Translations under genes and position numbers: made by a program
The notes under the pieces: model-generated
Seen by the model: the letters and a program-made list of their open reading frames with translations, nothing else
What the model was told of the DNA's origin: nothing
Databases searched by the model: none
NCBI RefSeq assembly: GCF_019802055.1
Contig: NZ_JAHVHW010000007.1
Coordinates: forward strand, 1,389,403-1,453,402
DNA length: 64,000 nucleotides
Reading direction: 5' to 3'
Source: Ferrimonas balearica
Lineage (GTDB): Bacteria > Pseudomonadota > Gammaproteobacteria > Enterobacterales > Shewanellaceae
Part shown: positions 1 through 12,461 of the stretch, piece by piece
Numbering within the stretch: the stretch's first letter is position 1
How the letters are laid out: every line of letters begins with the position of its first letter

Positions 1-221
1 CGGGCCAGTTTGCTCAGGACGCTGTTGAGGGATTTAACCCGGGTGGTGACCAGCACCGCCTCGTTGGGTAACTGGTGACGGCGGCAATAGGCTTGCGCCA
101 ACTGCTCCAGGCGGATCTGCAGCAACGCCCGGATCCGCTCCAGTTCATCGCCGTAGCGGCCAAAGAACTCAACCAGGCGATCTCGGGCCTGCTCCGCTTC
201 AAGGTGGGGGATTTCCGACAT
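1..221 (-). CDS. RelA/SpoT-domain protein, N-terminal part (truncated by window edge)
   Basis: The reading frame starts at an ATG at 221 with a GGAGG ribosome site five bases upstream and runs off the left edge, so only 73 residues are visible. The segment is a charged amphipathic helical region (MSEIPHLEAEQARDRLVEF) followed by VTTRVKSLNSVLSKLAR, which resembles the ITSRVKS-type segment opening the nucleotide-binding part of RelA/SpoT-domain proteins. That family makes or handles (p)ppGpp-type alarmones, but the catalytic residues lie outside the window, so enzyme activity cannot be judged. It points away from the araC-type gene at 355-1281, which ends 133 bases upstream. Confidence 0.55.
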   Translation of the reverse strand, partial: MSEIPHLEAEQARDRLVEFFGRYGDELERIRALLQIRLEQLAQAYCRRHQLPNEAVLVTTRVKSLNSVLSKLA

Positions 222-354
222 TGGGCCTCCGAATTGCTCCCGTCGTAACCCTATGAGTGTACGCGTTATTCAATCAAGCGTGCTTACCTGGATCAAAGAG
301 ATCGCCATAGCCGTTGGTAAAGCGGATGCGCAACCCGACCTCAATAATAACGCG

Positions 355-1281
355 TCAGTCTTCAGCGTCTGTTTTGGGTGCCGGACTGCCCTGCTGCCCC
401 CCATTTTCAAACCGGCTTCGGAACGCCGTGGGCGTTACCTGGTTATGGCGCTTGAAGTACTTAACAAAGTTGGTGGTATCGTCAAAACCCAGCTCAAAAG
501 CGATGGACTGAATCGAGCCCCCTTTCATGGATAACTTGCGGGTTATCTCCAGATTGAGACGAAAATCGATGATCTGCTTCGCGGTCCGGCCGCAGCACCG
601 TTTGCACAGGAGATTGAGGGATTTGTAGCTCAGGTACATCTGCTCAGCGTAGGTCTTGGCTTCCCGATACTGGGCAAACTGGTTCTCTACGCGCTCAAGG
701 AAATCATTGAAACGCGCGCGATCCTCATCATTGGCAGCGGAGCCGATATGTCGACGCTCCCGGGCCAGCTTTAACACCAGCGCAGAGAACAGCAGTTGAG
801 TAAACACATCGTCATCGCCTCGCTCCTTCTGAGCCGTCGCAATCTCATTCAACATCGCCTTGCAGGTCTGATTGATGGTGTCATCCATAGGCAGCACCGG
901 CGAATGGGTCAGGCTCATATGGAAAGGCACAAAGTAGGAGTTGCGAATATTGGCTGAACACTCAGAGAAAAAGGCCGGCGTGATACTGACCATTTTCCCC
1001 AGGGGACGGTCGTCGGGGTCAAAGGCGTGGATCTGATTCTTATTGATAAAGATGACACTGCCATCCCGGTAGGGGTGTTCCACGCCGTCCACCTGGTGAC
1101 ACCCCGACCCGCGTTCAATGTAGATCATGCAAAAATAGGCGACCCGATGCGGCTCAAACAGATCGCAGGCGTTGCTGCCCTGGTGCTGGCGAAAATGCTC
1201 CAGGTCCAATACCTCAATCCCAGCGGATGGATTAAAGGAAGTACGGTACCCGACGGTTGGAATGTCTTCAAAACGGTTCAC
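355..1281 (-). CDS. AraC-family transcriptional regulator
   Basis: A 308-residue protein. The N-terminal half has a cupin-like sensor pattern (HQVDGVEHPYRDGSVIFINK, about residues 62-81), as in AraC proteins that bind a small ligand. The C-terminal hundred residues carry the double helix-turn-helix: first helix pair around SYKSLNLLCKRCCGRT, second around IQSIAFELGFDDTTNFVKYF and then HNQVTPTAFRSRF, the usual AraC signature. The start chosen is GTG at 1281, preceded by GAGGG eight bases upstream. It stands alone with no evident target operon beside it, so its inducer and regulon are unknown. Confidence 0.85.
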   Translation of the reverse strand: MNRFEDIPTVGYRTSFNPSAGIEVLDLEHFRQHQGSNACDLFEPHRVAYFCMIYIERGSGCHQVDGVEHPYRDGSVIFINKNQIHAFDPDDRPLGKMVSITPAFFSECSANIRNSYFVPFHMSLTHSPVLPMDDTINQTCKAMLNEIATAQKERGDDDVFTQLLFSALVLKLARERRHIGSAANDEDRARFNDFLERVENQFAQYREAKTYAEQMYLSYKSLNLLCKRCCGRTAKQIIDFRLNLEITRKLSMKGGSIQSIAFELGFDDTTNFVKYFKRHNQVTPTAFRSRFENGGQQGSPAPKTDAED

Positions 1282-1743
1282 AGTGCGGCCCTCAATAACC
1301 CCTTAATTGCCATCGGTTAGGCCCAGACAGTACCGCTTACCGCGCCATGCCGGGCTTGGCAGCCTTTCCCGCATGCCATTAGGGTCGTCCGATGGGATAA
1401 ACAGATCAATCGCGCAGCGTCGGGCATGTGACCACCATTACACCTTGCCACCAGGCTTTCGGTTATGCGGTTTTCTTTTGCTCGTTTCATCCACATTTCC
1501 TTTCGCTTTAAAGACGCGCAGTCGCAACAGAGAAAGTACTGGCAAACCGTTAGCCGCTACAGGTCCGGGTGACCAGCCAAATGGTCGATTTGATACCAGG
1601 TAAAAGATTTGTGAAACGGATCAGACAGGTCGAATTCCTTTAATTTCGAGCAAGTTTTATCTGCTGAAAACTGAAGCATTAAACAGAAAGCGCCCGAGTT
1701 AACGGGCGCTCTGACGCAATTGGGCTGACGCCTTACAAAGGGG
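1282..1743. other. Intergenic region between araC-type gene and thi operon
   Basis: About 460 bases with no convincing gene. Short open frames here lack ribosome sites and family-like composition. The only recognisable element is the hairpin terminator of the thi operon at 1681-1710. The part near 1282-1400 presumably holds the promoter of the leftward AraC-type gene, but I could not pick out clear -35 and -10 boxes. Confidence 0.5.
1681..1710 (-). terminator. Rho-independent terminator of the thi operon
   Basis: An 8-bp perfect stem (AGCGCCCG at 1689-1696 paired with CGGGCGCT at 1703-1710) with a 6-base loop. Read on the minus strand it is followed by TTCTGTTT. It lies 34 bases past the thiH stop codon, in the right place to end the thiamin operon. 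Confidence 0.8.
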
Positions 1744-2895
1744 TTACTTTTTTGGCAACGTCGCCACCTCATTCTCCGCCACAATTCCTGAGTAGACCGG
1801 TTCCCAATCTTTCCATACCGGCTGCAGCCCCTTTGTCACAAGGGCATCTGCTACCGCCTGTGGCGTACGGTCATCGTCGATGCTGAACTGCTCCAGATCA
1901 TCACTGCGCTCGGCATAGCCTCCCGGGCGGGTGCTTGAGGCGGCCGAAGCGGTGGTGATCCCAAGGGGGAAGACATTATCCCGAAAGTGGGCCGACTCCC
2001 GGGTGGAGAGCGAGAGGTCCACCTCCGGAGCAAACAGTCTTAACGCGGCAATCAACTGCACCAACTGACGCTCCCCTACCGGCGACACCGGCTCCAATCC
2101 CCCGGTACAGGGACGAAGACGGGGGAAGGAGACCGAATAGCGGCTGCGCCAGTAGGTACGCTGCAGGTAATCCAGATGCAGAGCCACCATCGCCGCTTCC
2201 ACCCGCCAACTGGCCAGTCCCAGCAGAGCACCAATCCCAATCTTGTCGATTCCTGCCTGTCCCAGGCGGTCCGGCGTTTCCAGACGGTAGCGAAAGTCGG
2301 TCTTATTGCCGCGCAGGTGGTGTTGGGCGTAGGTACGGGAATGGTAGGTCTCCTGATACACCATGACCGCATCCAGCCCCAGGGTTTTCAGCTCCTGATA
2401 TTCCGCCGTGTCCAGCGGCTGAACCTCCATCTGCAGATAGGTAAAGTGGGACTTCACCCGGGGCAGCATTCGGCGGAAATAGTCCATGCCCACCTTGGTT
2501 TCATGCTCCCCGGTCACCAGCAGGATGTTGTCAAACCCCATCGCTTTGATCGCCTGAAGCTCCCGCTCCAGCTCTGTTTCATCCAGCGTATGGCGCTTAA
2601 TGCGGTTACTCATGGAGAAACCACAGTAGTCACACTCGTTGGCGCAGAGGTTGGAGAGGTAGAGGGGCACGTAGAGCCCCACATTGTTGCCAAAGCGCTG
2701 TCGCGTCAGCTGCATGGAGCGTCCTGCCAGCCCCTCAACGTGGGATTCTGCCGCCGGTGACACCAGCGCCAGAAAGTCCTGCCAGTCCCGCTTTGGTTTG
2801 GCCAGTGCCTGAACGACATCCGCTTCCGTTTTGCTGTTGATGGTCAGCGCCAGCGCATCCCAATCCTGCTGCTGCCATTGGAGATAGAAACTCAT
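1744..2895 (-). CDS. thiH: 2-iminoacetate synthase ThiH
   Basis: Radical SAM enzyme that cleaves tyrosine to dehydroglycine (2-iminoacetate) and p-cresol, supplying the C2-N3 unit of the thiamin thiazole ring. It has 383 residues, normal for ThiH. The [4Fe-4S] and SAM site is the CX3CX2C motif at C84, C88 and C91 (LCANECDYCGF). It is the last gene of the operon, nine bases after thiG, and a hairpin terminator follows. A ThiH-dependent rather than ThiO-dependent pathway fits an organism that makes thiamin without oxygen, because ThiO needs O2. Confidence 0.95.
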   Translation of the reverse strand: MSFYLQWQQQDWDALALTINSKTEADVVQALAKPKRDWQDFLALVSPAAESHVEGLAGRSMQLTRQRFGNNVGLYVPLYLSNLCANECDYCGFSMSNRIKRHTLDETELERELQAIKAMGFDNILLVTGEHETKVGMDYFRRMLPRVKSHFTYLQMEVQPLDTAEYQELKTLGLDAVMVYQETYHSRTYAQHHLRGNKTDFRYRLETPDRLGQAGIDKIGIGALLGLASWRVEAAMVALHLDYLQRTYWRSRYSVSFPRLRPCTGGLEPVSPVGERQLVQLIAALRLFAPEVDLSLSTRESAHFRDNVFPLGITTASAASSTRPGGYAERSDDLEQFSIDDDRTPQAVADALVTKGLQPVWKDWEPVYSGIVAENEVATLPKK

Positions 2896-2904
2896 TGTCT
2901 GACC

Positions 2905-3666
2905 TCAGCTCAGAAACCCGGTCAATGGACTGGTGGCGGCAGCCTGAGTCGACACCGCGCCCAGCCCGGACTCATAGGCGATGCGGCCGGAGGCGACCGC
3001 CAGCTTAAAGGCTTCGCCCATGGCAACCGGGTTACCCGCCACCGCCATCGCGGTATTCACCAACACCGCATCAGCGCCCAGCTCCATCGCCCAGGCGGCG
3101 TGGGACGGCGCACCAATACCCGCATCTACCACCACGGGCACTTTGGCCTGTTCAATGATGATCTTAAGGAAGGCTTCGGTTTTCAGTCCCTGGTTGGAAC
3201 CGATGGGCGCCCCAAGAGGCATCACGGCGGCGCAGCCCGCCTCCTCCAGCCGCTTACAGAGCACCGGGTCGGCGTGACAATAGGGCAGCACCACAAAGCC
3301 TTCAGCGCAAAGCACCTCGGCCGCTTTCAGGGTCTCGATGGGATCCGGCAACAGGTAGCGCGGGTCCGGGTGGATCTCCAGCTTCAGCCAGTGGGTGCCC
3401 AGCGCCTCCCGGGCCAGACGAGCGGCGTAGATCGCCTCCTCTGCGGTGCGCGCGCCGGAGGTGTTGGGCAACAGGTCCACGCCAATCGCCTTCAGCGGGG
3501 AAAAGATGTCCCCCTGAGCTCCGGTCAGATCGACCCGTTTCAGCGCCAGGGTCACCAGTTGTGAGCCAGACGCGGCGATGGTCTCCTGCATCAGCGCATT
3601 GGAGGCAAATTTACCCGTGCCGGTAAAAAGACGAGAGGAGAAGGTTTTGTCTGCGATGGTCAGCAT
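2905..3666 (-). CDS. thiG: Thiazole synthase ThiG
   Basis: TIM-barrel enzyme that joins deoxyxylulose 5-phosphate, 2-iminoacetate and sulfur from ThiS thiocarboxylate into the thiazole phosphate ring. It has 253 residues, typical for the family. Lys95 in [10 protein letters not shown] is the expected Schiff-base lysine, and the phosphate-binding glycine segments ([20 protein letters not shown] and VLVNTAMA) are present. It lies two bases after the thiS stop, consistent with translational coupling, and forms a functional complex with ThiH encoded next to it. Confidence 0.96.
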   Translation of the reverse strand: MLTIADKTFSSRLFTGTGKFASNALMQETIAASGSQLVTLALKRVDLTGAQGDIFSPLKAIGVDLLPNTSGARTAEEAIYAARLAREALGTHWLKLEIHPDPRYLLPDPIETLKAAEVLCAEGFVVLPYCHADPVLCKRLEEAGCAAVMPLGAPIGSNQGLKTEAFLKIIIEQAKVPVVVDAGIGAPSHAAWAMELGADAVLVNTAMAVAGNPVAMGEAFKLAVASGRIAYESGLGAVSTQAAATSPLTGFLS

Positions 3667-3668
3667 TA

Positions 3669-3866
3669 TCAGCCTCCGGCAATGACGGAAAAGAGGTCCA
3701 GGGTGTCGCCCTCATTCAGAGGGGTCTCTCCCCAGCGGGGCTTACTGACCACCTGGCCATTCAGCGCCACGGCTACACCGGGCTTGTCCTGGCCAAGGTT
3801 GGCCACCAGTTCGGCGACGGTGGCCGCCGATACCTGTTGGGGTTGTTGATTCAGGATGATTCTCAT
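3669..3866 (-). CDS. thiS: Sulfur carrier protein ThiS
   Basis: A 65-residue ubiquitin-like carrier ending in the obligatory Gly-Gly (FSVIAGG), which ThiF adenylates and converts to a thiocarboxylate that donates sulfur to ThiG. The start is the ATG at 3866 (MRIILNQQ). A longer frame upstream is only the overlap region with thiF. It sits between thiF (gap of four bases) and thiG (gap of two bases). Confidence 0.93.
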   Translation of the reverse strand: MRIILNQQPQQVSAATVAELVANLGQDKPGVAVALNGQVVSKPRWGETPLNEGDTLDLFSVIAGG

Positions 3867-3870
3867 GGCG

Positions 3871-4615
3871 TTACTCACAAAGCGCATTGGCGCATACCGG
3901 ACACTCCGGTGATTTGGCGAGCGCAAAGCGCTGCCACTGAAAATGCAGGCCGTCAAAACGGTGCAGCCCCGCAGGCGAATCCAGCCCCAGCAGAAGCTGA
4001 ATCGCCAGCAACGCCTGCAGGGTACCGACGGTGCCCACCACCGGACCCACGATTCCCGCTTCAGCACAGGACGCGGACTGGGTGTGTTCATCGGGATCGC
4101 TCAGGCAGGCAAAGCAAGCCGAATCGGCGCTTTGGGGCTGAACCACCAGCAACTGGCCCTGCCAGCCGATCGCCGCACCGCTGACCAACGGTTTGCCCGC
4201 CTTTACGCAGGCAGCGTTGATGGCGTGGCGGGTGGTCAAGTTATCGGTGCAATCCAGCACCAGATCCGCCCCGGTCAGCAGTCTGGGCAGAGTTGAGGCG
4301 GTCGCCATCCGGGTTTCCACCTCCACCTTGATTGCCGGGTTATGACGACCCACCCACTCTGCCGCCGCCTCTGCCTTGCTGCGCCCCACATCTGCAGGCG
4401 TATAGAGGGTTTGCCGGGGCAGATTTGAGAGAGACACCGCGTCGGCATCCACCAGGCGGAATCCGCCGATGCCAGCGCCCGCCAGGTACTGCAACACTGG
4501 GCAGCCAAGGCCCCCCAGCCCGATGATCACCACCCGTTTCTGCGCCAGTAGGTTTTGCCCGGACTCCCCCCATTGAGGCAGCAGCAACTGGCGGCCATAG
4601 CGAAGGAAATCCTGA

Positions 4616-4626
<11 letters not shown>
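3871..4626 (-). CDS. thiF: ThiS adenylyltransferase ThiF
   Basis: E1-like enzyme of 251 residues that activates the C-terminus of ThiS with ATP. Visible features are the nucleotide-binding GLGGLG at residues 36-41, the conserved NLPRQ (68-72), LDCTDN (125-129), two zinc CXXC pairs (C171/C174 and C242/C245), and a cysteine in SASCAEAG (C187) at the position of the ThiF thiocysteine. The ATG at 4626 was chosen because it opens directly on [13 protein letters not shown], the usual family start. It overlaps the end of thiDE by 11 bases. A start further upstream would add an unrelated leader. Confidence 0.93.
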
Positions 4627-8349
<3,723 letters not shown>

Positions 8350-8358
8350 GACCGCCGC

Positions 8359-8387
8359 AGTATGGCAATAACCCGCCCCAAGTACAA
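8359..8387 (-). promoter_or_regulatory. Probable sigma70 promoter of the thi operon
   Basis: Minus strand TTGTAC (8387-8382) as -35, then 17 bases, then CATACT (8364-8359) as -10. The predicted start of transcription, about 8352, falls just before the riboswitch aptamer. This placement supports the call, although the -10 box is not a perfect match. Confidence 0.55.
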
Positions 8388-8575
8388 CTCGGAACAGTGC
8401 TACCCGTCTGGATCATTCCCAATCCATTCAACCGCTTGATAGCAATTTCGCAATATGGCGATCCCGCTCTCAGAACCCGCGCGTCAGCAGCGGGAAATTT
8501 CGAATCGGTTGTTACACTGCGGTCATGCCCTGGCCGGCGTTGTCTGGCCTCAACGGAACCGAGAAGAGAAGTCCG

Positions 8576-10120
8576 ATGCCCGCTTATCAAACCCTACTGG
8601 ACGACGCCGCGCGACTGGTGCGGCTGCACACCCTGACACCGGCGCAAAAGCAGCTGGCTCTCTATCAACGCCTGGAAGCCGAACTGCCGGGCTGCAACTA
8701 CAGCGACGATGTGGCCGAAGCGGTCAAGAGTGGCCTGCTGCACGAGATGTTCGAGCCCGCCGCCCCCTTCAAGCCCCGCTATACCCTGCCGGACTACGCC
8801 AAAACCCTGACCGGCGGCAGCGAGTTTCTGGAGCTGGAACCGGCGCAGGATCTGGACGATGCCCTGCACCTGCTGACCATCCTCTATCAGCACGTGCCCT
8901 CGGTCACCACCTACCCGGTCTTTCTCGGCCATCTCGATACCCTGCTGGAACCCTTTGTTGGCGACCTGTGCGATGAGCAGCTCTACAAGAAACTGCGCCG
9001 CTTCTGGCAGATGATCGATCGCATCGTGCCGGACTCCTTCGCCCACGTTAACCTGGGACCCCAGGACAGCCGTGTGGGTCGCACCCTGCTGCGCATCGAT
9101 GCCGAGCTGGCGCAATCGGTTCCCAACCTGACCTTCCGCTACCAGGCGGGCGTCACCCCGGACGATCTTCTGGCGCTACTGACCAACAACATCATCGCCT
9201 GCAATAAGCCCCATATCGCCAACCATGAGCGGATCGCCAAAGATTTCGAAGGCGACTACGCCAACGTCAGCTGCTTTAACTCCCTGCCGCTGGGCGGTGG
9301 TGCTCACACCCTGCTGCGCCTGAACCTGCGGGTCTCCTTTGCGCTGTGTGACGGCACCGTCGAGGACTACCTGAACACTGCCCTGCCCCGCTGCGTCGAC
9401 CTGATGGCCCGGGGGCTGGAGCACCGCATCCGTGGATTGGTGGAGGACACCCAGTTCTATCGCCACCACTTCCTGTGTCAGGAAGGGCTGCTGGATCCGG
9501 CTAAGTTCACCGCCATGTTTGGGATCTACGGCACCGCCGAACTGGTGAATCAGCTGATGGCTGCTGCCGGGAAATCCGGTCGCTACGGTCTGGATGAGGA
9601 AGCCAATACCCTGGCGGAAACCCTGATCGCCGCCTACGCCGAAGCGGTCGACAAGATTGAGATGCCGCACTGCCTGAACAACAAGGTGATGCTGCACGCT
9701 CAGTCCGGGATCTCCTGCGACACCGATGAAACTGCGGGCACCCGCATCCCCATCGGCGAAGAGCCGGACCCGGCCAGCTACATCCGCGCCACTGCCCGGA
9801 TGCACACCTACTTCCAGGCCGGGGTCAGCGACATTCTGGGCTTCGACCCCACCATCCGTCGCAACCCGGAAGCGATGACCCGTCTGATCCGTGGCGGCTT
9901 CCGTCTGGGCATGCGGGTGTTTACCGCCAACCTGAGCGATAACGATCTGGTGCGCGTCACCGGTTTCCTGGTGAAGAAATCGGACATCGAGAAGTATCGC
10001 AACCAGGCTGAGCGCCACCAGTCCACGGCACTGGGGCTGGAAGCGGTGGATGTGGGCCAGATCCTCAGCCGTCAGGCGCGGACCCTGAACCACGAACAGA
10101 ACCCCTCCAACCTGTGGTAA
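8576..10120 (+). CDS. yjjI: YjjI-family glycine radical protein
   Basis: A 514-residue protein, matching the length of Escherichia coli YjjI (DUF3029). Near the C-terminus RVTGFLVKKSDIEKYR is the glycyl-radical loop, with Gly463 as the expected radical site. The conserved internal cysteine region HAQSGISCDTDETAG is present. The family resembles anaerobic ribonucleotide reductase and pyruvate formate-lyase in fold, but its substrate is unknown. The start at 8576 (MPAYQTLLDD) is preferred over an in-frame ATG at 8525, which adds an unlike leader. Its activase gene yjjW overlaps the stop codon. It should be active only without oxygen. Confidence 0.9.
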   Translation: MPAYQTLLDDAARLVRLHTLTPAQKQLALYQRLEAELPGCNYSDDVAEAVKSGLLHEMFEPAAPFKPRYTLPDYAKTLTGGSEFLELEPAQDLDDALHLLTILYQHVPSVTTYPVFLGHLDTLLEPFVGDLCDEQLYKKLRRFWQMIDRIVPDSFAHVNLGPQDSRVGRTLLRIDAELAQSVPNLTFRYQAGVTPDDLLALLTNNIIACNKPHIANHERIAKDFEGDYANVSCFNSLPLGGGAHTLLRLNLRVSFALCDGTVEDYLNTALPRCVDLMARGLEHRIRGLVEDTQFYRHHFLCQEGLLDPAKFTAMFGIYGTAELVNQLMAAAGKSGRYGLDEEANTLAETLIAAYAEAVDKIEMPHCLNNKVMLHAQSGISCDTDETAGTRIPIGEEPDPASYIRATARMHTYFQAGVSDILGFDPTIRRNPEAMTRLIRGGFRLGMRVFTANLSDNDLVRVTGFLVKKSDIEKYRNQAERHQSTALGLEAVDVGQILSRQARTLNHEQNPSNLW

Positions 10121-11046
10121 GCCTGAAACCGCTGGCACCCGCGCCTGGCGGCCTGACCCTGGGCGCCATCAAAAGACCGGAGCTTAACGCTCCGGTCAAC
10201 CGGGTCCTGCCCTTCTCCTGCGTAGACGGCCCCGGCAGTCGCATGGTGGTGTTCTTCCAGGGCTGCAACATGCGCTGCGTCACCTGCCACAACCCGCAAA
10301 CCATCGGACACTGCAATCACTGTCTTGACTGTGTGCCGCACTGTCCCCATCAGGCGCTGCAGGACGCCAGCGTTAATGGTAAGCGGCGTTTGCAGCATAA
10401 GGCGGACCAGTGTGAGCGCTGCGATCACTGCCTGCCCCACTGCGAGCGCAGCGGTTCGCCCTATGCCCGCCGTTACGGCGTTGAGCAATTGCTTAATGAG
10501 ATCGCCGACCACGCTCTGCTGCTGGATGGGGTCACCTTTTCCGGCGGCGAAGCCACTCAGCAGCATCGCTTTCTCACGGAGCTTCAGGCCCGCCTGAAGC
10601 GCCATCCCAAAGCCGCTCATCTGAGCCTGCTTATCGATTCCAATGGCTTATTGGATACGGCGCAGTGGGCTCCGCTGCTCACCCACAGCGACGGCGTGAT
10701 GCTGGACATCAAAGCGATGGATCCGGCCCTGCACAAACGGCTGACCGGTCGGGACAACGCCAAGGTGCTGGCCAGTGCCCGACATCTGGCGGAGCAGGAC
10801 AAACTCGCCGAACTGCGCTTTCTGGTGATCGTGAACCAGAATGACAGCCAGGAAGAACTCGATGCGTTGGCGGCCTTTATCAAGAGTCTGCCGGGAACGC
10901 GCCCCCTTAAGCTGAACGGCTTCCGTCACCACGGCGTCGGCGACACGGCAAAAACCTGGCCTGAAACCCCCAATGAACGCCTGAAAGCGATCGCGCAGTG
11001 GTTTGTGGAACAGGGTATCGACGCCCGGGTCAACGGCGAGTTCTGA
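10114..11046 (+). CDS. yjjW: YjjW-family glycine radical enzyme activase
   Basis: A 310-residue radical SAM protein. The SAM cluster motif CX3CX2C is at C51, C55 and C58 (FFQGCNMRCVTCHNP). It is followed by an inserted ferredoxin-like double cluster region with CX2CX2CX3C at C67-C77 and a second set in KADQCERCDHCLPHCERSG. TFSGGEATQQ is the usual GGE motif. Translation starts at GTG 10114, overlapping the yjjI stop by seven bases, so the two are coupled. It should generate the glycyl radical on YjjI. Confidence 0.9.
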   Translation: MVSLKPLAPAPGGLTLGAIKRPELNAPVNRVLPFSCVDGPGSRMVVFFQGCNMRCVTCHNPQTIGHCNHCLDCVPHCPHQALQDASVNGKRRLQHKADQCERCDHCLPHCERSGSPYARRYGVEQLLNEIADHALLLDGVTFSGGEATQQHRFLTELQARLKRHPKAAHLSLLIDSNGLLDTAQWAPLLTHSDGVMLDIKAMDPALHKRLTGRDNAKVLASARHLAEQDKLAELRFLVIVNQNDSQEELDALAAFIKSLPGTRPLKLNGFRHHGVGDTAKTWPETPNERLKAIAQWFVEQGIDARVNGEF

Positions 11047-11061
11047 TCCCTTGCGAGCTGA

Positions 11062-11091
11062 CGGGGGCACTGTTAACCTTGCTGGCCCCCG
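11062..11091 (+). terminator. Hairpin after yjjW (weak)
   Basis: CGGGGGC (11062-11068) pairs with GCCCCCG (11085-11091) across a 16-base loop, between the yjjW stop and the next gene. There is no U-run, so it may be a weak terminator or only a structured leader. Confidence 0.3.
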
Positions 11092-11112
11092 CAGTACAGG
11101 AGTTCCCCCACC

Positions 11113-11760
11113 GTGTCACCATTGCTGGAACGTGACGTTTATCTGTTTGATCTCGATAACACCCTCTATGCGCCGGAGTCCGGCATTCTTGACCAGGTTG
11201 GCCAGCGCATGCGCGACTTTGTTGGCCGCCAGTTCGATCTGAACCCGGCTGATGCCCAGGCGTTCTGCCAACGCTACTACAAGCAGTACGGCGGCACCCT
11301 GCGTGGTCTGCAACTGCATCACCCGGAAGTCGATCTCGACGCCTTCTCCCAATACGCCCACGACGTCGCCCTGGATGCACTGCCGCGAGTACCGGAACTG
11401 GCCGACGAGTTGTTGGCTACCCAGAAACGTCGGATCCTCTTTACCAACTCTCCCCGCGCCTATGCCGAACGGTTGCTCGACCACCTGGGCCTGAGCCACT
11501 GCTTCGAAGGCTTATTCAGCGTCGAGCAGGTGGACTTTCAGATGAAGCCCCACCCTCACGCGTTCAAAACCATCTGCGATCACTTTGGTTTTCATGCCGA
11601 CAGCGCGGTGATGTTTGATGATCAGCCAGACAACCTGAATACCGCCCGCACCATGGGGATGCGCACGGTTCTGGTAAACCGCCACGATCTCGCCAACCCG
11701 GACGCCTGCTACCGCACCGAAAACCTCACCGGCTTTCTCAGCGAACTCAACCGACGTTAA
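11113..11760 (+). CDS. HAD-family pyrimidine 5'-nucleotidase-like hydrolase
   Basis: A 215-residue HAD phosphatase. Motif I is VYLFDLDNTLY with the nucleophile D13 and acid/base D15. Motif II is LFTNSPRAYAE, the lysine is in FQMKPHPHAF, and motif IV is AVMFDDQPDNLNTA. The layout, with a helical cap after motif I, resembles the SSM1/SDT1 pyrimidine nucleotidase branch, which dephosphorylates UMP/CMP-like substrates. The exact substrate here is an inference. The start is GTG at 11113 with AGGAG upstream at about 11098. Confidence 0.85.
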   Translation: MSPLLERDVYLFDLDNTLYAPESGILDQVGQRMRDFVGRQFDLNPADAQAFCQRYYKQYGGTLRGLQLHHPEVDLDAFSQYAHDVALDALPRVPELADELLATQKRRILFTNSPRAYAERLLDHLGLSHCFEGLFSVEQVDFQMKPHPHAFKTICDHFGFHADSAVMFDDQPDNLNTARTMGMRTVLVNRHDLANPDACYRTENLTGFLSELNRR

Positions 11761-11822
11761 CCTGCGCCCTTTGCCCGGGATGGTCTACCCTTGCAGAAAC
11801 CACTGCCTGGGTGGGAGGGCTT

Positions 11823-12377
11823 ATGATCCGCCACTACTACCTCAGCACCAGCCTGTGGGAGCTGGAGCTGGTGGAGCGGCAGCTGGAAAAACAGGGATTG
11901 AGTCCAGCCCAGATCCACGTGCACAGCCGTCATCCGTCGCTGATTCGACGGTTTCGGCTGCTGCCGGTCTCCTCGTTGATCCTTTACGATCTGCTCTACT
12001 ACGCCTGGCGCGGTCTGCAACTGGGCGCAGGTCTGGCGATGACCATGCTCGCACTGGCGTTCTGGTGGGGCGTCGGCGGGCTGGGTTGGGTGCCTATCTG
12101 GATGTTTGCTGCTCTGGTACTGGGCTTCTGCACCTGGGAGGGTGGCCTTATCGGCCTGCAGCATCCACACCATCGCATCGACAGCTTTGATAAAGCGATC
12201 GCCCAGGGGATGCACCTGCTGATGGTGGATGTGGCTCCAGGACAAACACGCTCTCTCGATGTCGTGATTGCCCGCCATCCTGGCCTGATGGCCCAGGGCA
12301 CCGCAGAGGGCGTGCCTCAACCCATGCTCACTTTTCAGGAGCGGGTGATGCAGTGGCGCGGACGTATGAAACGCTGA
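11823..12377 (+). CDS. Small integral membrane protein, conserved, function unknown
   Basis: A 184-residue protein. The N-terminal 40 residues (MIRHYYLSTSLWELELVERQ, then LEKQGLSPAQIHVHSRHP) form a soluble domain like that of gammaproteobacterial proteins in which a predicted ligand-like domain precedes a membrane anchor. Two hydrophobic segments follow at about residues 68-88 and 91-110. The C-terminal region is cytoplasmic and charged. The ATG at 11823 has GGGAGGG just upstream. No enzymatic motif is visible. A strong bidirectional terminator follows the gene. Confidence 0.7.
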   Translation: MIRHYYLSTSLWELELVERQLEKQGLSPAQIHVHSRHPSLIRRFRLLPVSSLILYDLLYYAWRGLQLGAGLAMTMLALAFWWGVGGLGWVPIWMFAALVLGFCTWEGGLIGLQHPHHRIDSFDKAIAQGMHLLMVDVAPGQTRSLDVVIARHPGLMAQGTAEGVPQPMLTFQERVMQWRGRMKR

Positions 12378-12402
12378 ACCCCTTCCGCATCTGGTCATCT
12401 AA

Positions 12403-12434
12403 CAACAACGCCCCCAAAATCGGGGGCGTTGTTG
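12403..12434. terminator. Bidirectional hairpin terminator
   Basis: A 13-bp perfect stem, CAACAACGCCCCC paired with GGGGGCGTTGTTG, with loop AAAATC. It lies between two convergent genes (11823-12377 and 12462-13586) and can serve both. Confidence 0.8.
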
Positions 12435-12461
12435 ATTCCGGGATCGCACGAACTTGAGCCA

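Noticed and set aside
8425-8455. FNR-type site before yjjI
   Set aside because: TTGAT at 8436-8440 is followed by AGCAATTTC, only one good half-site. It is too weak to claim.
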